From: Desmodus rotundus
Taxonomy: Eukaryota > Chordata > Mammalia > Chiroptera > Phyllostomidae
DNA: 64,000 nt
Assembly: GCF_022682495.2 (NCBI RefSeq)
Contig: NC_071391.1
Location: 81,371,161-81,435,160 of the forward strand
Direction: 5' to 3'
Within the stretch, counting starts at the first letter, position 1; each line of letters begins with the position of its first letter. Shown piece by piece: positions 43,501 to 55,012 of the stretch. Below the pieces are notes generated by a model, which was not told the origin of the DNA, searched no databases, and saw only the letters and a program-made list of their open reading frames with translations. Both the position numbers and the translations under genes were made by a program.

Positions 43501-43720
43501 CAGATTCCTGGAGGAGCTGATGCCCTAATCTCTCTCTGGCCTGTGGACTCACACTTCTAAATATCAGCTGATGCACCTATGCTGACTATCTCTCAGATAT
43601 TTCTAACTCATCATGTCTAAAATTAAAATTGAACTCATGATCTCAACTCCAACATACATTCTTCTTGTTATGTACCATGTTTTATGTCCTAATCAACTTA
43701 TTCATTCAATAAATTTATTC
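43500..43720 (+). repeat. L2 LINE fragment
   Basis: 'GCACCTATGCTGACTATCTC', 'TTCTAACTCATCATGTCTAA', 'ATTGAACTCATGATCTCAAC' parallel the well-known L2 ORF2 region. Confidence 0.6.
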
Positions 43721-45800
43721 TTTGAGTTCCCATGAAATGCCAGATATTGTATGAGATATAAAGCTTAGAGAATTCCTAAAGCAAGTTAATATTTCCACCC
43801 TGGCTCACATGAGAAACAGAGGCCATGGGCATCTGAATGATACTCAGACACAACCATATAAACATAATTCAAGTAACAGTAAGAACACCAGCTTTTACAT
43901 TTTGCATTCTGTAGCACTTGTCAAAACTATTGTCCTCCCTGGGATGAAATAAAAGAACTGGACTCTGAGGCAGGCTTTCCTTTGCTGAAAGCAGAAATAC
44001 TACTCTCCCACTGCCACGGCAAAAACAACTATGAGAAAAAAGTGACATTGTTCACCCTCGCAGGTCCATGCTGCTGCCACCCAGCTGGACTGCATCTGAT
44101 GAGAACAGCTTGTAATGTTCTTGTGATAAAGACTGAGAGATTTAATGGGATGTTTCTACTGAGAATAGCTTGGAACATTTTATACAGTTCAGCCATCTTC
44201 CAGGGGTGCTCTGTCTTTGTGTAAAGGCACAATCTCAGCAGAAGCTTTGATATTAACCAAAGAGGGGAAAGTGGTATTAAAGAAATTCTGGGAATAATAG
44301 GAAGGCCTAGAGAGAGGTGTCTCCCACAGCACCTACCACTGAGTCTTGTATCAAACATGTTCTCTGTAAATGTTCACTGAATGAATGAAGTCAATGAATA
44401 GCTGGAAGGAGGAGGACAGGGAAGCTATTGAAACACTCTGGGATAGAGAGAGGTTGCAGCAACCATTAGCCTTTCAATAAGGTGGTTTCAATTACACATG
44501 TCCTCAGTTAGCTCACAGGTATTTTAATTGCCTGAAGATCCTAGGGAAGGAGAAAGAAGAGAGGCTGACAAATCATAATTGGCCAATTAGATTCTGAGAT
44601 CAACATGTGGGGAACTTCTGCCAAAGTTGTACTCCATGTGGTACCAGGAGAGACTGAGTGACTGCAGATTTCCACAGAGAGTTTCTGTTGCTGATCTAAA
44701 CTTTGGAGTTCATATCCCCAGTGTTGTTGGAAAGGAAAGAGGTGACAGACCCCATACAGATGTCTCCACACAGCTCTCCCCAAACCCAAAGGCCCCCAAT
44801 CCCAACCCAGCTTCCCACAATGTATAACAGGTCTTGAGAAAGCAGTGCTAATGCACCGAAAGCTCATGTGCAAGTTGAAGAAACTCATTTCTACACCAAT
44901 TGAGATAGGTGATCTCCACAGGCTCATCTAACCATTGAATTAAGCCAAACAAGAAATGTTTACTGAGGGTCCAACACTGAAATATTTTTATATTTCTCTT
45001 CATTTTTTGGTAGACTCAGTAGCCAAAAGTCAAAGCGCAAACTTGCCCTTAGAAAGCTAATCCTTTATTCTAAAGTTCGTTCTGGAAGGGAAAGCACTTT
45101 TCTCTCATGAGCAATTTTGTTCTCAGAAATCCAATAATTTAGATAAATCTCTGGGATTCAAAAAGGTTTGGGGAACATTCTGCAGTCCAGGGCCACTGAA
45201 CAAAGTGAACTGTTTAACTCCATAACATTTGCATAGGCCCATTGCGAAAGTGGGAGTTTAACTTGCCGATGAAAAGGTTCTGGGCTGTGGGCCCAGAGCC
45301 AGCACCCTTGTGGTGGTGGTGGTGGTTAGAACAGGCTCCGAGGCATGAGCAGGAACCAGAAAACATTTTAGTTGGAAAGACATGAAGTGCTGACAGGAAG
45401 GTCATCCTGGAATTTTACAACTGAAATAAATGAGGGGAAGCATAACCACCTAAATCAAATGAACTTTCCTGAAGCCAAGTCAATTCTCTGCTGCAGCAGG
45501 TCCCTACATATAGGGACTATCTCAGTAGGGGGTCTGATTAGAGTGGAGTTGCCTGTGTGGTCATCTGGATGAAGTTCATGGCCAGCCATTTCCTCCTGGG
45601 CTTCTCATTGGACCTCTGCTCTACCCCAGGCCAGCTTTTCCCAAGTAGCCCTTTCGCCCCTACTGTTTAACAGGCAGCCCTGGACAGAGGCCAAGAGGTT
45701 CAGGGCATCGCCTGGGTCAGCTGGTCCTCAGGAAGGAGGGGGTTAAGCTATGAGGGCTTTGGGTTCCAGACTCACACACAGGTTGGATTCAGCAGGACAT
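43720..45800. other. Mostly unassigned sequence, no gene seen
   Basis: An L2-like 3' terminus lies near 44330-44400 ('GTAAATGTTCACTGAATGAATG'). A (GTG)n microsatellite lies at about 45309-45326. No coding region recognised. Confidence 0.4.
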
Positions 45801-46440
45801 TTTCCTGTTCTTTCTCTCTTTATAAGTGATTTTGACTTGTTTCTCTTTGATTTGACTGCTGTTAATTAATACTACATTTGCTGTTATTGAAATTTGATTG
45901 AATTTCAATTCCTGAGGTAGTATTTTTGGAATATAGATAGTATTCATAAGAATATTGATATAATTCTACCTCAGTGGACTCTGTAGGATTACATAGTATA
46001 ATCATTGTATTTTGATTGAAAAAAGAGGTGCACTATCAATTAAACAATCATTGAAGTTTCATATGACTGGGTGGAGACTTTTAAACCAGTAAAGACCACT
46101 CCCACATATTAGGAGCTAGTAGAAATCTGTAAAAATAATGTAATATTTGCCTTACTGCATTTTCTTGGTTTTTAAAATAACACATATATACACAAAACTA
46201 CCTAAACAACAATAACAACATCTCAAACTAAATTCAGTGAAGTTTTATGAGGTTAGGGCTAACTTCATGGGTCACTGCAGGGGGGGTGACATTTTGCAAC
46301 CATTTGTTTTTTGTTTTGTAATCTCTTTTTCACTTTTGTTATTTTTTTTAGGATACCTTGCTATTTAAATGTTTCTAAATTTATGCTGTCAAATAAAAAT
46401 CTTCCTTTTATACAAAAAAAAAAAAAAAAACCAACAAACC
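45800..46440 (+). other. AT-rich block ending in a mRNA-like polyA end
   Basis: Ends with CAAATAAAAATCTTCC, then an A-tract of about 18 at 46414-46431. An AATAAA hexamer sits about 20 bases before the A-tract, the spacing of a polyadenylated transcript. The upstream text (about 46280-46410) looks like a 3' UTR and matches no repeat I know, so a short retrocopy of an mRNA is possible. I could not define a 5' end or a TSD. Confidence 0.3.
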
Positions 46441-48480
46441 TTGTTTCTTTTCAGTCAGTGTTTCTAGTTGTTTAACATCATATCTACGGTGTTTTGGAAT
46501 GCAAAGTGTAGCCCTTTACCAAAAATAAAAATTTGCTCTGTGATTATTTTAAATTCTATACATGTAATACTTCAGCAAGTTAAAAAATTAAATTTACAAA
46601 ATATCTAAAAGAAGGAGACAGAGCAAGAGTAGTCATGGAATCAGAAACAGCCAAGCACACATGGGAACCACAAATCACCCAGCACTGTTAGAGCCTAATG
46701 TAGGACGACATGAGACGGAGCCTCAGAGTGCCGCCCGAGTCACTGTAGGTTACACCGATTGATTCCGATTCTCCCTGTGCCTGGGTTCTGCTGAAAGGAC
46801 TTCAGGGGATGCATGTTTCAGAATGACCTTTCTGTCGAGACAGGGAAGACAAACTGGGAGAGGGCAGCCTTGGAAGACTGGAGACTGATTAGGGGAATGG
46901 TGCTGTAACCCAGATGAGAGAAAATTGTCTTTAACTAGGGCATAAATACAGTGCAGAGGAACACACAAAATCCAGAAACATTTGGCAAGCAGAGAAAAAA
47001 GGGCAGTTTCCAGAAACATTTAATAGGTTAAATCAATGCAATTTAGTGAGGAGACAAGAAGCATCCCTATCTTCTACAAGTAAGTGAATGCATGAGATAC
47101 CAGAGAAAAGAGGAATTGCTGAAGATGAGGGGCAAGTTTTGAGAGAGAGATAAATGAGTTATGTTTTGAACATGTTTGACATAATAAGATTAATTGTGGA
47201 CACCTTCAGTTTACCTTGTACACCTCTGAACTCTGCTCAGGCTCCACATCACAACTTTGTATTCTGTGCCCTGGATCAAATAACTACTTTCTCTCCTGCT
47301 TGTAACTTGGGCCCAATCTCTCAATTCTGGATCTTGTTTTATTGTAGGGAATTAACTTGGTGGCTTCAGTTTACGAGAAGGTCTTTGCCTTTGGTTGGTG
47401 ATTCATTGTAACCTTCCTTGTTTTAGGTTCTGTTTAGGCCCCCGTGGAAATCCCACCTACACAGATTGGGAGGCTCCAATCTCAAGGGGTTTGCCTGGGT
47501 AGTTTTGAGCTGCTTCTTTGAAAATGAATTGGAGAACAAGAAAATGTACCTGGCTGCTGTTCTGGGCTACTGGTGGGCTCCCCTGGTTATCCATATGAAA
47601 ATAATGCCACTGTCTGATCAGGTGCCTACTCTGCACCAGGAACTGGAAAGTCACACGTTGGGTGAAACAAGCATAACCCCATTTCTATTGATGAGAAACA
47701 AATGCAATAAACACATTTATATAGAAAAATAAATCCTGCCCTTTCTCTGCTCTCTTGGGGCTTGCTCTGAATAAGGTATGATAAATCTCATACCAAAAGC
47801 TTTCCTTTTATGTAGATTCAATGTGAAGGGTGCCATGCGTAAGAATTGGATCTGACTCAAGAGAAAAAATACTTTAGTTGCACAATTCCTCTATCTCCTC
47901 AGTGATTGGGATGGGGGTACCAGCTGCCAGGTGGGACTTCATAATGGGCTGGTAGGCCCTTGAGGGGTGGGTGGTTTACAAAAGGAAGCAGACCACATTC
48001 TCAGACTGCTTCTCAGAATGCTCTCTCCACAGTGGACTGGGAGGAGAGAGTAGTGTGTTCCAGGTGATGATGCATTCTTTTTCCTAGACTATGCTATCAG
48101 TATTGCTGAATATGTCTGTTTAGGTGTGTGTGGCTGGTGCCAGTGTGTACATGTTCTCTCTAGAGATATCCACAGAAGCCTAGAATATTGCAGGGAGAAT
48201 GAAGAGGCATCCTTTCCTTTTGATGTGGTGGAGAGACCTCAAAGTGGTCTTTCCATGGAGGACTGTTCTGTTGAAGCACACATTTCACAACTCCATGACC
48301 CTCCCACCCCATCCAATTTCTATAGGTCATACCAAACAAATAACTCAGACCAGGAGACACATATTACTGACAATTATTTTGTCTTGTGAATTGCCCCACA
48401 GTTAAGAGAAAGGACAGATTCTCTTTTCCAAGGTTAACTAAATATTTTCAGGCTGAAAAGAAACAGTGTCACATCAATCT
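46440..48480. other. Unassigned sequence, no gene seen
   Basis: A diverged reverse MIR-like piece lies at about 47610-47700 ('GGTGCCTACTCTGCACCAGG...CCATTTCTATTGATGAG'). The open frame at 47466-47732 overlaps that repeat and has no domain. Confidence 0.4.
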
Positions 48481-50077
48481 TCTTCCAGTCATCTACCAGC
48501 ATCCCCTGAGAGCTTAGAACAAACAGTGCCTGGCACACAAAGTGCTGAAAGAGTGTTTGTTCAAAAATGGGCTGCCCCTGGAAAGCTACGTGCCAGCATC
48601 ACGGGCAGCTGAGCTTGATGTTCAGGATCCCCACACCTGACTGTGGCCAGGACTATCTATTTGGTGCAGGGGGTCATCCGGCAGTGCATGATGAGGAGGA
48701 TGGTGAACCTCAGAATAAAAGGTTTGTGTGCTCGTAATGTAGGTAAGAGGTTAGAAGGCTGCCCAACATTGTACTCAGTTTGTAAGACTAAAATTTGAAG
48801 GTTTTAAACAGTCCCAGGTTGATATATCCCTCCAGTTCTTAAATCATCTCCTGGTCCCAGAAGTACCCCCAGAGTAAACTTGAACAACTATGTTTCCCTT
48901 CAGAGGAAGGAGGATCTATATTGTTTCAGTCATGTAAATATTCCTCTGGTTTTGCAAAGATATTTTTGGATTTGACACTATTTGCCTTGTCAACCAGATG
49001 GGTGCCAATAAATACTTGCTGAATAACTAGTTCTGTTCTAAGAATCCTGGTTACTTGCAATCTTGGTAGATCTCTTTGGTGTAGAAGCTGTTGCCCAGGT
49101 GAGATCATTTTGGATTTCTCATCTCCTCTTTTCACCTATTCTGCACTTTCTCTCATTCCCTTTACACCCTTTGCTTTGCTCCAGGGATGGCCAACAGGAG
49201 GTATTCTTTGGCAGCTTCCTCTTACTACCTATCCCCAACCTTATGAGATTTACCAAGCTCTTTAAGTAGCCTCAGTAATCTTATTCAGCCCCAGCCAATT
49301 GGTTATTCACAACACTGTTTTCCTTAGTACTGTTGACTACCTCCCCACCTGATCGTCACTGCCTATACCCATACCTATCTATAATTTAGCAGTGAACATC
49401 ACTGATATCCACTGAACCCTTAAAATGCTAATCCCACAACAATTATATTTTAACAAAAATAGCTCCCATTCCCAGCTCAGCCATGTGCATAGAGTAGATG
49501 ATCTGTAAATGTTGATCAAATGATTGATGGGATCACAAGCCCTCACTTTCAAATACTTAGTGAAGAGTGGGATTATTTTGGTACTCTGGCTCCATCTGCT
49601 CCAGAAGTTAAAAATAAATTGAGAATTCAATTAAAAGTATATACACAGTCCACGCAGAGTTGTGCCAGATCTTTTGCTTATACCCTACTTTCCAGCCTAT
49701 CACAAACTAAAGTGTGCCTGCACCCATAGAGAGAACACCTTAGAATATCAAGTTGTTTTAATTAAATAATAGCTAAATCAATGTATAAGCAAAAGAGCAA
49801 AAAAAAAATTTTTTAAGTAACATATCTTGCATTTGAGCTTCTTGTCCCTAATTTTTTTCTGCAAAGGGAAGATCTCCAAAGCATGTAAGGAACTTAGCTA
49901 CCTAATACCTTCTGCTCAGTTCACCTCCTTTGAGGATGATCAGGGGGTGGAGCTTAGCATTTATTTAACTTTCTATCTGTAGTACTCATCTTCTTGGTTC
50001 AGAAAATGAGGGCCAACTGCAGAACTCATTCCAGAGTTTGGCTTCTTTTTAATATGGAAAGAAACCTCTAACTTATG
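48480..50077 (+). repeat. Scattered weak L2-like 3' ends in otherwise unassigned DNA
   Basis: L2-type terminal phrases occur near 48515-48560 ('AGTGCCTGGCACACAAAGTGC'), 48985-49030 ('GGGTGCCAATAAATACTTGC') and 49480-49530 ('GTAGATGATCTGTAAATG'). Between them I see nothing assignable. Confidence 0.4.
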
Positions 50078-50280
50078 CAGTGCTGTCCAACCTTTTGGCA
50101 TCTCTGGGTCACACTGGAAGAACAAGAGTTGTCTTGGGCCACACATTAAATACACAAACACTAACAAAAACTGATGATCAAACAAAAAGATTTCAAGTCC
50201 ATTTGTGATTTTGTGTTGGGCTGCATTCACAGCCATCCTGGGCCACATGCAGCCTACAGGCCATGGGTTGGACCCTCTTG
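50078..50280. repeat. hAT-like non-autonomous DNA transposon
   Basis: Left end CAGTGCTGTCCAACC and right end GGTTGGACCCTCTTG form an imperfect terminal inverted repeat. The interior phrases 'GTCACACTGGAAGAACAAG', 'TTGTCTTGGGCCACACATTAA' and 'GGGCTGCATTCACAGCCATCC' belong to a known ancient mammalian hAT-type MITE whose exact name I do not recall. The expected 8-bp TSD is not recognisable. Confidence 0.55.
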
Positions 50281-50639
50281 CCGGTCTAAGGGGTGTTATA
50301 CCAAAGCTCAGTGGTCCCTTCTGATCTCACTTTTGCAGTGTGCAGAAGAAACATTTTCTCTGCCATAAGGATAGTTTTCACATTCCTCCAATGAATGGTT
50401 TTTTAACATATATTTAGTTCTATTCAAAGCCTATGACTAAAAAAGTCCATTAAATCAGCTGATCCATTAATCACATTACTATGCCATTTCTCATTTTTAA
50501 GATCCACATTCTAAGAATTGATGATAAAATAAAGATGATGATAGCTTCTGATGATAGGGCTGATCTAATTCTAATGGTAGTGCTAGGCACTGTGAGTACT
50601 TAATGGAGTAATACACAATCTCTACTTCCTAGGCTACTC

Positions 50640-51150
50640 CGAGGAAGAATCATATGTGCAATAAAAATGTTCAAAATGAATTCACCAGCTTTTCCTCCCA
50701 ATTGTCCTACTCTCATACTGTCTTTCTCAATCATCTCACCCAGGTAGTCCCATCAAACATGTGGAAAGTATCAGCGATGCTTTTTCTTCATCCTGCAAAG
50801 CTGGTGGGTCCTTCAGTACTATCAAGTCTTCCTTATTAATATCCCTCTTGTCTTTTTCACACACACTCCCATCACCGTGGTTTAGGCTTTCATTGTTTCC
50901 TGCCTGAATTTCCACAACTGCCTCCCAAGTGGCCTATAAGTTTCTACTCTCTCTCCCCTGCAACCCATTCTGTGCACAGGAGTAGTCTTTTTAACAACCA
51001 AATCTGTTCCATCCCTGCTTAAAATCCTTCAATGATTTTCCATGGCCTTCAGCACAAAGCCAAACAACTTAGCTTGATACAAAAGTCTTTTGTAATCTAC
51101 CCACCAATGGCTCATTTTACTCCTCTCCCTTACTGCTTCATATCCTGCGT
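50640..51150 (+). repeat. L2 LINE, long fragment
   Basis: Extended L2 ORF2/3'-region wording: 'GTTTCCTGCCTGAATTTCC', 'ACTGCCTCCCAAGTGGCC', 'AGTAGTCTTTTTAACAACC', 'CCTGCTTAAAATCCTTCAATG', 'CCATGGCCTTCAGCACAAAGCC', 'CCCTTACTGCTTCATATCC'. Confidence 0.85.
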
Positions 51151-51302
51151 CCTAGCTATGTGGACCTTTCTGCAAAGATGAGGACATGGATTCTTCAGCC
51201 AAACCTGAGTTTGACTCCCAGATCCACTTCTCACTGGGTGGGTGGCACAACTCTGCAAATGGCCTCACCTGGAACTGTGCAACATAGCTACCCCTGTATG
51301 AC

Positions 51303-51321
51303 TTTAAGAAACTTCATTTTC
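51303..51321. repeat. TSD of ultra-short L1, left copy
   Basis: TTTAAGAAACTTCATTTTC, 19 bp, identical to 51410-51428. Confidence 0.93.
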
Positions 51322-51409
51322 TTTTTTTTTCATTATTAGAGAAATTGAAGTCATTTTTTTATTTTATGTTTTTTAAATTTTTATTGTTAATCCATTACAG
51401 TTGTCTGCA
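51322..51409 (-). mobile_element. Ultra-short L1 insertion with apparent 3' transduction
   Basis: In L1 sense: only about 30 bp of L1 3' terminus (TGCAGACAACTGTAATGG...), an A-rich tail, then about 23 bp of non-L1 sequence (TGACTTCAATTTCTCTAAT...), then a second A-run that abuts the 19-bp TSD. Two A-tracts separated by unique sequence is the standard mark of read-through past the L1 polyA signal and 3' transduction. Confidence 0.8.
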
Positions 51410-51428
51410 TTTAAGAAACTTCATTTTC
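51410..51428. repeat. TSD of ultra-short L1, right copy
   Basis: TTTAAGAAACTTCATTTTC, identical to 51303-51321; restores the MIR. Confidence 0.93.
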
Positions 51429-51613
51429 ATCTGCCTCAGTTTCCTCCTCTATAAAATTGGGTAATATTTGTGACTCCCTCATAGGGGCTTCCAAGAGGAT
51501 TAAATGAGTTAACACATATGAAGTGTTAACTCCATATGTGTTTTAGCTCAAACATTACCTGTGCTGGTAATCTTTCATTGAATTTACCACCACCCGCCCA
51601 CGAAAGACTAGAG

Positions 51614-51627
51614 TGAGTTTACATTCT
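51614..51627. repeat. TSD of second long L1, left copy
   Basis: TGAGTTTACATTCT. It matches 57482-57495 with one mismatch. Confidence 0.75.
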
Positions 51628-51999
51628 TTTTGGGGGGGGGGGGTTAAGTTTTAGAGTTTTTATTACCTTTTGTAAATTTTTTTCTAATTTTTATTGTTAT
51701 TCAATTACAGTTGTATGCCTTTTCTCCGCATCCCTCCACCCCACCCCAGCTGAACCCACCTCCCTCCCCACCCTCCACCCTCCCCCTTGATTTTGTATAT
51801 GTGTCCTTTATACTAGTTCCTGTAATCCCCTCTTCTCACTGTCCCCTCCCCACTCCACCCTGGCTATTGTTAGGTTGTTCTTAACTTCAATGTCTCTGGT
51901 TATATTTTGTTTCCTTTTTTCTTCTGTTGATTATGTTCCAGTTAAAGGAGAGATCATATGGTATTTGTCCCTCACCGCCTAGCTTATTTCACTTAGCAT

Positions 52000-54966
52000 A
52001 ATGCTTTCCAGTTCCATCCATGCTCTTGCAAAGGATATAAACTCCTTCTTTCTCTCTGCCGCATAGAATTCCACTGTGTAAATACACCATAGTTTTTTGA
52101 TCCACTCATTTGCTGATGGGCACTTACGTTGCTTCAAGTACTTGCATATTGTAAATTGTGCTGCTATGAACATTGGGGTGCATAGGTTCTTTCAACCTAT
52201 TTTTGCACCATTTTATGCTTCTGCCTCCTTTGTCAAATATTAATTGACCATAAAAACTTGGGATTATTTCCGGGCTCTCTGTTCTGTTCCATTGGTCTAT
52301 GTGCCTGTTTTTATGCCAGTACTAGGCTGTTTTGATGACAGTGGCCTTGTAATACAGTTTGATATCAGGTATTGTGATCCCTCCTGCTTTGTTCTTCTTT
52401 TGCAAAATTGCTGCAGCTATTTGGGGTCATTTATGGTTCCATATAAATTTCTGAATTGTTTGTTCTATAGCTGTGAAATATGTCATGGGTACTTTAATAG
52501 GGATTACATTCAATCTATAAATCGCTTTGGGTAATATGGCCATTTTGATGATGTTAATTCTTCCAATACATGAGCATGGTACATGCTTCCATTTGTTTGT
52601 GTCATCCTTAACTTCTTTCTTCAGTGTTGTGTAGTTTTCTGAGTACAGGTCTTTTACCTCCTTGGTTAGGTTGATTCCTAGGTACTTTATGTTTCTTGTT
52701 GCTATATCAAATGGGATTTTTTTCCTGATTTCTCTTTCTGCAGTTTCATTGTTGGTATACAGGAATGCCTTTGATTTCTGAGTATTGACTTTGTATCCAG
52801 CTGTTTTGCCAAATTCATTTATTAGGTTGAGTAATTTTTTTGTGGAGTGTATAGGATTTTCCATGTACACTATCATGTCATCTGCAAACAGTGACAGTTT
52901 CATCTCCTCCTTTCCAATTTGGATGCCTTTTATTTCTCTCTCTTGTCTGATTGCTTGGCTAGGACTTCCAGTACTATGTTCAATAGGAGTGGTGAGAGAG
53001 GGCATCCTTGTCTTGTTCCTGATCTTAGTGGGAAAGCTCTAAGTTTTTGTCCATTGAGTATGATGTTGGCTGCAGGTCTCTCATATACAGTCTTTATTAT
53101 GTTGAGGAATGCTCCCTCTATTCCCACTTTGCTGAGTGTTTTTATCAGAAATGGGTGCTGTATCTTATCAAATGCTTTTTCCGCATCTATTGGTATGATC
53201 ATGTGATTTTTGTCTTTGCTGTTGTTGATGTGATGTATTATGTTTATTGATTTGCAAATATTGTACCATCCTTGCATCCCTGGGATGAATCCCACTTGGT
53301 CATGGTGTATGATCTTTCTAATGTATTGCTGGATGCGGTTCACCAATATTTTGTTGAGAATTTTAGCGTCTATGTTAATCAGAGATATTGGCCTGAAGTT
53401 TTCTTTCTTGGTTGTGTCTTTATCTGGCTTTAGGATTAGGATGATGCTGGCCTCATAAAGAGAGTTTGGAGTCTTCCATCAGTTTGGATTTTTTCGAATA
53501 GTCTCTGAAGGATAGGGGTTAGCTCTTCCTTAAATGCTTTGTAGAATTCTCCTGTGAAACCATTTGGTCCAGGGCTTTTGTGTGTTGGGAGTTTTTTGAT
53601 TACTGCTTCAATTTTGTCTGCTGTTATTGGTCTGTTCAGGTTTTCTGCTTCATCTTCATTCAGTTTTGGAAGATTATATTTTTCTAGAAATGTGTCCATT
53701 TCACCTAGGTTTTCAAATTTCTTGGCATACAGTTCTTCGTAGTAATTTCTTACAATTCTTTGTATGTCTGTGGTATCAGTTGTAATCTATCTTCTTTCAT
53801 TTCTAATTGTGTTTATTTGGATCCTCTCTCTTTTTTTCTTGATGAGCCTACTAAAGGCTTGTCGATTTTGTTTATCTTTTCAAAGGACCAGCTGCTGGAT
53901 TCATTGATCCTTAGAATTGTGCTTTTAGTCTCTATGTCATTTAACTCTGCTCTGATCTTGGTTATTTCCTTCCTTCTGCTTGCTCTGGGCTGTCTTTGTT
54001 TTTGTTCCTCCAGTTCTTGTAGGTGTAGGGTTAGGCTGTTTGTTTGAAATGTTTCTATCTTTTTAAGGTAGGTCTGTATTGCTATGAACTTCCCTCTCAG
54101 GGCTGCCTTTGCTGTGTCCCATAGGTTTTGGGTTGTTGTGAGTTCATTTTCATTTGTTTCCAGAAAGTGTTTGATTTCTTCCCTAATCTCATTTTTAACC
54201 CATTCATTGTTTAATAGCATGATATTCAATATCCATGATTTTGAGTGTTTTGGGGTTTTTTCCTTGAGATTTGTTTCTAGTTTCAGTCCCTTGTGTCAAG
54301 AGAAAATGCTTGATATGATTTCAATTTTCTTGAACTTGTTGAGACTTGTTTTGTGGCTTATCATGTGGTCTATCTTTGAAAATATTCCATGCACACATGA
54401 AAAGAATGTGTATTTTGCTTCTTTGGGATGAAAAGTTCTCTCTCTATATATAAAGTCCATTTCATCTAGGGTATTGTTAAATGACACAATATCCATGTTG
54501 ATATTTTGTTTGGAAGATCTGTCCATTTTTGACAGTGGGTTGTTAAAGTCCCCTACTATAATTGTGTTGCTGTCAATATCTTTCTTGAAGTCCTCCAAGA
54601 TTTTCTTCATGTATTTGGGTGCTCCTATGTTGCGTGCATATATATTTACAATGTTTATGTCTTGGTGGATTCTTCCTTTGAGTATTATGAAGTGACCTTC
54701 TGGGTCTCTCTTTATGGCCCTTCTTTGGAAGTCTATTTTGTCTGATATGAGTATTTCTACCCCAGGTTTTTCTTCCTTTCCGTTTGCTTGGAAAATTTGT
54801 TTCCAGCCTTTCACTTTCAGTCTGTGTAGGTCTTTTGTCTTGAGGTAGGTCTCTTGTAGGCAGCATGTGAGTGGGTCATGTTTTCTTACTATTCTATATC
54901 TTTGGTTGGAGCATTTAATCCATTTACATTTAAGGTTATTATCGATAAGTAGTTATTCATTGCCAT
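52000..54966 (-). pseudogene. Broken L1 ORF2
   Basis: Pieces of ORF2p lie in three frames: endonuclease parts at 54814-54296 ([34 protein letters not shown]), a middle part at 54229-53813, fingers at 53699-53436, RT palm at 53346-52930 and 53005-52427 (including [13 protein letters not shown]), then a C-terminal remnant at 52173-51979. Several small indels shift the frame. The region that would encode about residues 925-1190, including the cysteine-rich segment, is missing because of the deletion at about 52190. The FADD motif itself is still readable. Confidence 0.9.
52186..52208 (-). other. Deletion junction shared with the 20.99-kb L1
   Basis: In L1 sense the join reads GCAAAAATAGG then TTGAAAGAACCTATG, the same as at 20977-21001. 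The bases TAGGTT...AACCTA at the join form a small inverted repeat. The intact L1 has about 785 bp more at this point. Confidence 0.9.
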
Positions 54967-55012
54967 TTTTTCATACCTGTGTTCCTCTGTCTTTCTCTTT
55001 TCCTTCCTTTCC

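Larger units (their letters stand above)
51180..51560 (+). repeat. MIR SINE split by an 88-bp L1 insert
   Basis: MIR phrases 'CTGAGTTTGACTCCCAG' before and 'CTGCCTCAGTTTCCTCC', 'AGAGGATTAAATGAGTTAAC' after the insertion at 51322-51409. Confidence 0.8.

Noticed and set aside
47466..47732. 88-codon open frame as a possible gene
   Set aside because: Its second half overlaps a diverged MIR-like repeat and the peptide has no recognisable signature.
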